A stretch of DNA of 35,243 nucleotides from the NCBI GenBank assembly GCA_036897095.1, contig JAYMSP010001176.1, positions 1 through 35,243 on the forward strand, in the 5' to 3' direction. The DNA is from Plantago elongata. Its lineage: Eukaryota; Streptophyta; Magnoliopsida; Lamiales; Plantaginaceae. Positions 24,701-35,243 of this stretch are shown one piece after another. Position 1 is the first letter of the stretch. Every line of letters begins with the position of its first letter. The translations under genes and the position numbers were made by a program. The notes below the pieces were generated by a model that saw only the letters and a program-made list of their open reading frames with translations, was not told the DNA's origin and made no database searches.

Positions 24701-27700
24701 CTCTTCTAGTAAATCTCTTAGTAAGATAAAGTACTCCTTAAGTAATACAGATTCTTAAAGAAAGGGTAAAAGGGGAGTTCTCTTATTATATAATATTAGA
24801 AGGAATTTTTAAGAATGCCTAGGGTAACTACATCTCTTTTCTTTGCCTTAAGTATAAAATTTTAGTAATTAAGTAAGGTATACAGGAAAAACCTCTCTTA
24901 TATTTCTATAGAATACTTCTCCCTTCATTTCTTACGTAATTTATACACTTATTTTACAGGAGGGTTAACTAGGAGACCTTTTTATAAGTCTCTAAATATT
25001 TTATTAAAATATAGCCGTAGAAATAGCGTAGAGGGGTACTTAATTTACCTTATTTACCTTTAACTACTAGAAAAGAGTGCCCTTATTATACAAAAAATTC
25101 GTAAATAAATGCACTTGAAATAAATTACTTAGAGAATATGGTATAGTTGTACCTTTATATGAAATTACTTAAAGAGTACCCCATGGCTTTACCTGGTTAG
25201 ATAAGGTATAACATAGTATTAAGAATTGCTTTAGTACTAATTTAATATTATACAAGGGACATATGACAAAGTAATAGCTCCTTCCTCTCTATTTACTAGT
25301 TATTATAATAAAAATAGGTCACTTATATTTTATATGGTTTAAAGAAAATAGCTTTAGTCTTATAAGGCAGGATATCTAAGTAATTAAATGGTATAAAATA
25401 ATGATAATAAGAGACTCTCGTACTATAGAAATGTACTATTACTCTACATATTAACTAGAGAAATATAGATCCCTAGAGAATGAGAATACTCCTCTTTATA
25501 AAAATAAGGTAAAGGGAAATGCCCTTACTATATTTAAAACAATTAGAGATCCTCATTAAGTAAAAAAGTAGGCGCTAACTCTCCTCTCTAAATAGAATAC
25601 TATATAGCAAAGAAACTCTTTATTAAAAAGGGTAAGGAAAATATCCACTTTACACGTGTTCGTAATGCATCTTCTTATTAAGCGAAGAAGGCATATTTAA
25701 ACATTTTTCCCTTAGAGTGTTATATTTAAGTTATTTAGAGTCTCTACATAATTTATAAATGAAAAGAGTACTCCCTTCATACTTAGTATTTAATTAGATT
25801 TATTCTATTAATAAAAGGAATAAATAACTTATAATAACTCTTTTTTTTTATCTTTATATACTAACTTATTAAGGGATAATCTCTAATTCTGCAAAAGAAA
25901 ATTATATGCACCGTTCTATTTAAGAGAAGATAGAGAATGCCTCCTTCCTTAACCCTGTTACTAGAGAGTTACCCTTGGTAGAAAGTACTTTATTAAAGAG
26001 CGCAAGGATACTTATTTTTAATATATTACTAAAAGCAGCTATAATAAAAACAAAGCAAAAGGAATTCCAAACTTCTATATCTATTCTATAGCAATAATTA
26101 TTTTATCTAACTAAGAAAGACTTTTTTATGCTCAGGGAATACCCACTACATCTTTGTTAAGTGTACTACTACAAAATATAGAACTTTTATAATTAAGAAG
26201 ATATAAGAAAGCTATTACTTGAATATTACTAGTTATTTTTTAGTAAGCAATTACTTAGAGAGTACTTATGTCTCTAGTTAAGTAAGTGCAACCTTATAGG
26301 GGTATCTTATAATACTCTTGAAATATCTATCCTATATTTATAGGAAGGATTTTCTTATGAGTACTACAATTACCTCTATAATTAATAATTAGTAGTACCT
26401 ACACAAATATTATTGCACTATCTTTTATGAGTAAATTATTGTATTATAGATAGCGCCCTTACATAGCTAGATATTCTACTAATATTAATTTTAAATTAAG
26501 GCTTTAGTAAGTACATATTTAAAGGAAGGAATTGCCCTATTTACCAGGCGCTTCTAACTCTAGCGAGTAATCTAGCCTATAAGAAGTCACTCTTAAGTAG
26601 GGTCTTCACCAGGTTTCTCTTTATAAAGGAGTAAAATCTCCAAGTAACAAGTTTAGTATCTATTTATTATTAAGTATGTTTAAGGCAACTCTCACTTAGA
26701 ATATAATGGAGTAGTACTTCTCTCTTGTAAAAAGTAAAGGATTACTTAGTGAAGTCTTTCTAGGTAAACTAATATTATATATATCTTACGTATTTACGTA
26801 TTAAAACAAAGTGTATTCCTAAATTAAGTCTTCATTATAAAATGAAATAGGAACTCCATTATAACATGAATAGAGTTATTTAAGTGCTGTAAAATTATAT
26901 AGTTAAGAGGGAGAAGGTTACTCTACATTTCCATATAAAAAAAACGAGAACTCTTTAGAGCTCTAAAGGAAAGGGTTAGCTCTTATCTTAGCATAAAGGA
27001 GTTATAATAAAGCAATGTCTTTTTATAAATTAATAAGCATTTGTATTATGCTAGAGAACCTCCTTTTATATTTTATATTAGGACTTTTCCTTAGTTAAAT
27101 GCTACTCTTTCTCTATAGTTTGCTAAGAGGCTGGGGTATGATACCTTTTTCTTTATTATACCTTTTGTAGTGTATTAATGCATTGCCTTACTCTTCTCTT
27201 AGGCAGAGTTACTCATTTATATCTTAATACTAATTTATGAAGTAATGTATTACATAATTTCTTAATTAACCCTCTTCTTCAAAATAGTGCTGTACACAAA
27301 GGTATCTCTTCCCCATATGTTATACTAATAGTTGTTATTAAAAATATTTATAGCAAAGTATATTTTTTAATAAATACTGTAGCTTTTTATAAGAGAGGTG
27401 TAAGATATAACTTTTAGCCCTCTAGTTATATTTAACGTATATTTTGGTAAGTATTTAGAACTAATTATTTATTAATAACTTATATATGTAAAAGCTTCAT
27501 TAATTGCTTTATAGGAAAATACCCGGTGCTCTAAGATATTATGAAGAGAAAGAAAAGGGCATTATTTAAGTATGTCCTATAATTTATTAAAAAGTATCGA
27601 AAGTATCAGGTGTAAATAAAGATAGAGCACTTTCCTTTCTTAAGCCCTACTAAAATATTCTAGTGCTTGCGGAGTATGAAACTCTCCATTAGAAATATGT

Positions 27701-27870
27701 TATGTCTTACTTGACAAAAAATAGATTTAGTAGTATCTTTAAGTTTATACTAAACTAAGAGGGGCGTAATTTTTATGTAAATCTCCTTAGCTATCTAGTA
27801 AGGAGAGGGAGTATACTATTTCCTATCATAGAGTTATAATTAATTTCTGTTAAATAAAATTCTTCAATAA

Positions 27871-27884
27871 TATATATATATATA
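27871..27884. repeat. (TA)7 microsatellite
   Basis: Seven uninterrupted TA units in the heavily mutated block. This is expected in TpA-enriched sequence and has no inferred function. Confidence 0.9.
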
Positions 27885-30800
27885 ATTTGAGTACATTAAG
27901 TAACATATATCATAGTTATAAATATCCTTGCCTTCTTGTGCAAGACTTCGAAGGTACTCTGTGTATACTCCTCAAGTATATTAGAACAATTGCTTACAAA
28001 TTTATAGAAACACTAAAGGAGCACTCTCTAAATATAAAGTGTGCCTTTTATAAATAAGCTAGCATAGAGTATTCTCTTATTATTCTAGATGAAGCATTTA
28101 ATACTCTTTAAATAAATATAACTCTACATAAGGGAAGAGAATACTTTTGCTAATGTATGCCAGAAGTATTCTTTATACAAGAATAAACTACTTAGTACTA
28201 AAGCATTTGATTATTAAAGTAAACTACTATTAAGATATACTCTTTCCTTCTCTTTTTCTATGGAACAAGTGCTTTTACTAAGAAAACATATTTATGAAAA
28301 AGGGAGACTTAATAAATCTTAGGGGATGATATTATTATGAAAGATAGCTAAGAGTAATTTTAAGCATACACTTGTTAAGGAAGAAGCTGTTTTTAAAATA
28401 CATCTATCGAAAGATACATAAGAAGCTAAGAACTCTCCTTTTTAAATGCTTAATACACAATACTAGACTCTCTAGTTAAGACTAGTTACTTAGCAAGGTA
28501 TAATTACTTTAAAAAACTGATAGGAGAAATGCCCACAAGCATGGTTTAGTGCTTTTTTTTTAAGAAGAAAGGAGGACTTATCTATTATAAATAGTTTGTC
28601 ATAAAGGGGTTCTCTTAAGCCTATATCCTCCCTTACGCATGCTAAGCAATTAAAGGGCTTAAGTAAGATAACTATTAATACAAGTTAACCCCTCATATCA
28701 TAAATAATAGGCAAGGGACTCTCTTGTTTAATTATTATATTTAAGGGCCAGGACTTCCTTACTAATTCATTATAAATATAAGGGCTTCTCTATTTTATAG
28801 AGAAAGGCGGTAACCCCCTAATGAATAGAAGTTATATTATACATAAACTACTAGAACGAGTACTTACTATATATGATAGGCAACTCCACATAGATTCTAT
28901 AAACTATCTTACTTAATATTAATTTATAATAAAAGCTCGCACTAAATTACTGGGTGCTTCGGTAAATACTGACTAAAGGTTTAACATTTCAAAGGTACTT
29001 TCTAGCCGCCTCTATATCTGTACTTACTTTCTAAAAGACTCGCTTGTGGTCTTACATACTCTATTTTTAGAAGGGAAATACTTTCTTAGCATTATACTAT
29101 TGTGTACTAGTTACACTTAAAAGTTATTATTTCTTATCATAAAAGAAAGGGTTACTTAGTTTATTTTATAAATGTGCCCTAAAATAAAGTTTCTTACCAA
29201 AGTATCTAGTTTATCTAAGACATTCTCTAGGTATTTACTGTACTAGTCAATCAAGTATTAAATAACTTATCTAAGAGAGTTTATACTCTATATCAGTATA
29301 CTAAATAATTTATGTAATTATACTCTCTCTAGAAACTTATACTTTTATAAAATATCCTATTAAATATCTAGCAGGTGTCCTATTTTAAGGGGCAGGATTC
29401 TATTACTTTTTTTTATTAAATAATTGAGTTATCTTGGGTTATTTAATACTATTTTATTACTATACTCTAGAAAGGCTCTTTCTACCTATGCGAGCATATA
29501 TCTTTTACTAGTAAAGAGTATCTTATGTTATTACATTACGCTTACACTTTAATAATAGAGTACTTAGAGAGTTATAGCTTACAATTTACTAGTGCCTCCT
29601 TAAAAGACTTACTTATACCTGACTATTGAAGAGTTTCTAGGGCTAGTCTTCACGTGTTATAGTAAATTATACTTAAGAATTCACATAAGAAGGATACTTA
29701 CGTTCAATATTCTAATATAATTAAGGTCTTTGTGAAATATAGATCTCTTGATGTATAAAATACGTTATAAATATATTTCGACGTATCTTATAAATACCCT
29801 TTTCTTAGATATAACACTATAGGTAGAATTTATTCTGCTCTAGACGCTATTATATTTTTAATAAATATTTTAGACATTAATTATAGCATAGTATAGGGGA
29901 AGATCCCTTACTTACTCCTTGAAAAAGTAGACTTTTATAATAAGGTGCCAGTATTTATACCATTTTATAAGTACCTATTTATAGGACTAGCTCACTCACA
30001 AAGCTTTTATATTGAATTTTTCTTTTAAATAATAAATATTATAGTGGAAACAACTTTCTCTTTTGTAAGAACATAAACTATTAAGTAAATCTCTATAATA
30101 TAAATGGGGCTAAAGTATATTTATTAAACAAACATGTTAGATATAAAATACTATTACTTTAAATTGGAAGCCCTTCTGTATTTGTATTCCTAAGGAAGTA
30201 CTCTTCCTTAAACACTATTGAATACTAAAGCGTTTAGCTATAACGTACACTTTATAGAAACCACATGTATAATTATGAGGCTTATGTAAGAATATCTTTT
30301 TTCCTCTATAACTCTTTACTCTATTTTAATTAAATAACTCAAATAAATTTTAAATAAATATAGTATAATTCCCTATAACTAAAACACTGTCTAGATAAGT
30401 CACCATAAATCTTGCCTCTAATAAAGTGTAACTAAGGTATTCTCTAGTATAACTCTACGGTAAATTTCTAATAAAGGACAAGAGATTAACTCTTTAAGAG
30501 CCATAAATTATATATATATAAATTGTAAACATTCTAATAGAATAGTTTTAAGAGTACTTCTTTGTTGCATAATTATTTTATACTAGTAATAGGCATTTCC
30601 TAAAACACTCACTCAAGTTTTTATAAAGTAATTGCTTAATTAAGTTTTTAGCATATTAAGGCTCTATTATGTAAAAGTATTCCCGTAGTACATAAAGGTG
30701 TAAGGAATCTTTACACAATTAAGTTCTAAGTAGTAGTTCTAGTAATAAAGGGCTCTAAATGTATTCGCTAAGAGAGGTGGCATTTTATATTATTTAATAA

Positions 30801-33800
30801 GAGCGATTTTAGGTAGTAGCATACAAGTCAGTATACTCTCTATATAACAATAAGACTATAATTTATACGGTTAAGAGAAATACCGGAAATAGAGCTAGAG
30901 AATCTTAAAGTTTTTAAAGCGTAATAATATAAATTTTGGGGCAATTTTAATAATAATAAGATACTCCTCGCTTCTAGTAATACCTTAGTTATAGTTTTTT
31001 TCTATAGCAAGAGTGATATTAGTACTACTTTATTACAAAATTTTATATAAAGTGATAAGAGAAAAGTATTTACTCTTTATTCCTTTCTTAAAATAGAGTA
31101 TACTATAGTATTACCTTCTAAAAAGTGACTTATACTTGCCCTTGTGCTATACTTAGAGCGAATTAGCTAGCCTTCCTAGAGTATGATATTTCTCCCTATA
31201 TTACTTAGTTACTATTTATCTTATCCTTAATACTATCAGAGATCGTGAGATATATAACTAGGAGCCCCTTATAAAAAACAATTTATATATATATTTTTTA
31301 TACTAACCTCAAGGGAGAAGGACACTTATTTACTTGATAGTTTTAAGAAAGACTTGATTAGTTATTTAAATGGGTTATAATATAAAGGGGGAGTAATCAA
31401 AGTACTCTAATTATATATATCATAGATATAGAGAAAGTACTCTAGCATAGATGTAAAAAATTTTTTTATGTAAAAGGGAGACGCTTTAGTAAAGTATAAG
31501 TAGTGCTCTCTTTCTTTTATGTCATTAATAAGTGAACCTTCTCCTTTAAGTAAATTCTATCTAGTATATTTGACTAAGCTAGGAAATATAGTATACTCTC
31601 TTGTAAAAGTAAGGGAATAATTATAGGACAGACATAGTATAAAGGTATTTTTTATACAATTCACTCTATCATAGTAAAGCACTCTCTTTTGTAGCATATT
31701 ATATAAGAAGAGCAAAGAGGTGTTAAGTTAGCATAATTAAAAGATTATGTATTTTTCTTAAATAAAAGTTATACAAAATTATTATACACTGAGTACTCTA
31801 TTTATTACTTAGGTTAATGTGCTAAAAAAGAGACTTGCGCTTTTCCTTAATAAATAATAAAGTTTTATAGAATGATAGCTTTTACCCTTTATATTAAAAA
31901 AACTCTATATAGTAGATACCGAATGAATCTTTATCTAATATAAATTCTCCTTAACGTAGATAAAAGATTAGATAATAGTTATTATAATAAATAATTATAA
32001 ATTAATACTTGATTATACCAGGGGAGCTACTGTAATGCCTTCTTTAATATAATAAGAACATGCCTTTCTATAACTCTAAAGATTTCTTGCTATAAAAATT
32101 ACTATAAAAGAATGCCTCTATAATAGGTTCTAGGTCTCTTTCATATTTTATTAAAAGAATAATAAGGTACTTTAAATTATACGTCATAAGTACTTTATAT
32201 AAAACAGACTTAGGGGCTATGTACTTGTGTTTATAAGGGGGTACGACTCCTCAATAACAGTTATACTTTAAATTAAAATGAGGGGTAGTACTTCTTAAAC
32301 ATATAATTTATATTAAAAAAAGAGCTAGATTAAAGTTTTTCTTACATATAAATAATAAAGTAAATAAGATAGGACCCTCCTTTCCTTGGGGCTATAATTT
32401 TATATACTATAAAAATATACAACTTGCTAAAATACAATGTTTTATAAATAAAACTCTAGTATTATATATAATTTGGAAGACCCTATTACTAATTATTTAA
32501 AAACTTAAGAGAAGGTTATACCCACTCTTCCATTATAAATATAAATCGCTCGTATATGTTGTATGTATACTTAATAAGGTGCATAGAATATTTTTATATA
32601 ATTATATGCTACTAGAGAATATATTCTTAGAAATATACCCCACAGAGTGCTATAAAGAAAAATAAAGGGTTCTAGTTCTATTAATTAAAAAGATACTTTC
32701 CTGTACTAAATTTACGTCTTATTACTTAGATAAATGATAAAAAATTGTATAAGGAAAGAAACCTTACTTCTCTACCTTCTAAAAAGATATTTTTTACTAG
32801 AGTTCCTTACCTTTCAAGTCAAGCCTCTTAGGTACGTTATTTAAGTAACTTAAGTAGTTCTTCCTTATAAATTATTCAAAGAAGGTATTCCTATTTTACT
32901 TGTCTAGTATTTATCTAAAAAAGAAAGCGTGTACTCCTTTAAATCTTAATTATTTGTATTAAGGATAAAGTCACTACCCCCTAGCTGTTATAGATAAATA
33001 CATGTTTATAAAAGAAGAGTACTTCAAATATACTCCTGATTCATTACTAAGCACGAAGTGTAAAACAGGCAAAGTATCCTCTAAAGAGGGTGCTTAGGAT
33101 TACACAACCTCATATTATATAGGAGGAAAATACTTAGTACACTTCTATTTTATTTATAGAGTAAGTCATAACTTTTCATAAGTAATTTAGGGCACTACTC
33201 ACTAATAAGATGTAAGTTAAAGGAGTCACCGATCTTTATAGTATACTATATTAACTAATCTTTATTGATTAAGCGAAAAGTATTATGTACCTCTGTATTT
33301 ATTGACCTTTTGCAAGCATTAGAATCATACTTTGTAAAAGACTCCCCTGCATTAAAGTATTTTCCTAGTGTTTAAGCGCATTCTATTTATTAAAACTTAA
33401 AGGTCTCTTATTTAAGTACTATATTTTGTAATATTTAAAATAAGTAACTTAAGTATTCTCCTACACCATAAATAGGATAGACCTTCGCTCCAGTAAATTA
33501 AGTATTAGATAGAAGCATCTTATTGCACTTTATAAAAGAGGTAGTAACAAAGAGCTCCCTTACCTTATACATGAGACTGCCTTTAAGAAGAAGTGCCTTA
33601 AGTAAAACAATACCTTGCTATAATTAAAAAAGTATAACATAAGCAACTTCCTTCCATAATAGGCAATTAGTTCGGGTAAGCCTCTTTCATAATTTTATAC
33701 TAAAGAGGCGCGTGTCCTTAATCATAACTTAACTATGAATAAATAATTTTTAGATAAAGGAGAGCTCTTTACCTATACAAAAATCTATTATAGAAATACT

Positions 33801-35243
33801 AGCCCAGTGTAAATGTACTCTTTAAAATACAAGGGTATATCCATACAGGAGCTTTTACTAACATATAAAAGAGGAGGAATATACTTTCTTAGCTCTTATA
33901 AAGTAAGTTGCTTAGGGAAATATACTTAATCTTATGAAGTATGAAGAATAGTAAAGCAACCTTTCTATCTTATAAGGAGCCCTTTACTAATTATTATGCA
34001 CTAGGAGACTATTAGATAGTCTTGGAGTAAAACCTTCTCTAGTATGCTCTATATAAATATAGTAGGGCATTAATATCTATAATGAGCTAGTAATAAGTCT
34101 TTCTTTTAAGTATATCTATCTAGTTTGTAATGATTTATAAAAGAACTACTACAAGGAAAGGGTTTTATTAAGCAAAAGGGGCATTATCTCTACCAATCGT
34201 GTTTATTAAAGGACAAACTCTTTTCTAAAGTATAATTAGGTAGAAGAGTACTCTACCCTCTTATGTACCTTTTCCTAGAAACTTAATTTAAAGGCATTCC
34301 TTATAAAGAGAAAGAGCATTTCTGCTAGTTCTTAAAATAAGTATTTAAAAATATTTATGTAAAATAATATGCAGATATATTTTATATTAAGGACTGCTCT
34401 TTTTATTTCTCTAGAAATATATAAATAAAAGTATTTTAATACGTAGCATTAGGGTCCTTTTTAATCTAATAATTATTACTTAAACAAGATATTTAAACAG
34501 GAATGCTTATGGGTACTCTTTCCTTAAGTTCCTTTTATATGTAAGGTGTGTGCGTAGACACTAGCCTCTTCTTTCTATAGTAACTCTAGCTATGTACTTA
34601 AGGTTTGTTTAACTTATAGTAGTATATTATTTATACTTACAAGTTCAAGTCTTAATTATTGAGGTATAAGGGAGCTTAAGTCTTGACTCTCTATGACATG
34701 CATCTTTAATAATTATTTCCTGTAGCGGGTGCCTTTTCTTCAAAGCATTGTATTACGAGATTACAAATATGCATAAATTATTATCTCTTTAAAACTAGTA
34801 TACTTACTTAAAGGAGCTCTAGTATTTATAAGGGGCAGGTGATAAGACTTTCTTAGTTAGCTCTTCTAATATTCTTAAAATTCTATGTACACAAGTAATT
34901 TAGGCATACTCTCTTAACGCCAGTACAAGTATGAAATAAATATAGTTTCCTTATAGAAGGGATTGCTCAAGTGTACCTTCTATTTTATAAAGCAGGTTAC
35001 TGTGCTCTTATACCTTAACACAGAGAGTGACTTAATTTCTAATATTAGAAATTATCCATTACTAGAGAGTTCGTGTTTTGACTATATCCAAAATATTTGT
35101 ACAAAGAGAAGGTGTTTATGCCCTGTATTTATTACTTAATAATTATCTAAAAGAGAGCATCACATTTTATTAATAGAGTCTTATTATACTTATTAAGAGG
35201 TAAGCTCTCTTTAATAAGTAGAGCTATAAATATAGACTATAGA

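Larger units (their letters stand above)
18300..35243. repeat. 17-kb heavily RIP-like block, no open frames
   Basis: This half is uniform: TpA-rich, poor in CpA, TpG and CpG, with remaining C mostly in CT or CC. Hand counts at 20041-20160 plus 31201-31260 give CpA+TpG 9, ApC+GpT 17, TpA 29 and ApT 19. No frame of 60 codons or more from a usual start exists on either strand over about 17 kb. Recurrent words such as TTATAAATATAA, GAGTACTC, ATTACTTARAGAG and GCACTCTCT run through the block, which may reflect degenerate copies of shared repeats or only the skewed composition. RIP acts on duplicated DNA, so the ancestral sequence was probably transposons or another multi-copy element. Its identity cannot be read directly. 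The left boundary is gradual (about 18.2-18.5 kb) and the block runs off the right edge. A heterochromatic isochore, subtelomere or centromere flank are all compatible. Confidence 0.65.

Noticed and set aside
18300..35243. Possibility that TAA/TAG are sense codons (ciliate-type code) and the block is coding
   Set aside because: CpA and TpG are both depleted in all frames and on both strands, no three-base periodicity is visible, and TGA still interrupts the frames. A mutational explanation fits better.
1..35243. Organellar genome or prokaryotic DNA
   Set aside because: No rRNA, tRNA cluster, respiratory gene or dense operon is visible in 35 kb, which is implausible for a mitochondrion, plastid, plasmid or bacterial chromosome.
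1..35243. CRISPR array or other regular repeat-spacer structure
   Set aside because: No regularly spaced direct repeats of 20-40 bases were seen; the recurring words are short and irregularly spaced.
1..35243. Telomere repeat arrays
   Set aside because: No TTAGGG or CCCTAA tandem run is present at either end or internally.

Overview
This window looks like non-coding, AT-rich heterochromatic DNA from a filamentous ascomycete (Pezizomycotina-like) fungus. I recognise no intact gene, rRNA, tRNA or CRISPR array, and no named transposon. The main signal is dinucleotide bias. Across most of the window TpA is in excess and CpA/TpG are depleted, as expected from repeat-induced point mutation (RIP, CpA to TpA on both strands of duplicated DNA). 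Hand counts over 180 bases of the right half (20041-20160 and 31201-31260) give (CpA+TpG)/(ApC+GpT) = 9/17, TpA/ApT = 29/19, and 30% G+C. The same counts over 180 bases of the middle (7201-7320 and 13501-13560) give 25/16, 13/17 and 37%. RIP-affected DNA conventionally has a low first ratio and a TpA/ApT above about 0.9, so the two compartments differ clearly in these small samples.

Layout. 1-190 is a short, less mutated, GC-richer edge holding the tail of an open frame cut by the window. About 190-6490 is moderately to heavily RIP-like, with one small spared islet at 2137-2376. About 6490-13800 is a lightly affected island containing the longest stop-free frames: 10446-10916 minus, 9353-9679 plus, 8309-8662 plus, and a broken-looking stretch at 13273-13598. 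It also contains a switch from pyrimidine-rich to purine-rich top strand near 9.7 kb. About 13800-15800 is RIP-like again, 15800-18300 is mixed with two short frames at its right end, and about 18300-35243 is a uniform RIP-like block.

The right block holds no open frame of 60 codons or more from a usual start in any of six frames over 17 kb. The left half, of equal length, has eight or more of comparable size. This is best explained as ancient repeat DNA, probably transposons, mutated beyond recognition. The middle island is either a later insertion or a single-copy stretch that escaped.

The genes cannot be said to work together, because none is established. The open frames are listed at low confidence so they can be tested; most lack an ATG and several could be chance. 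No new biological system is evident. The most informative things to follow up are the RIP-spared island and the frames inside it.
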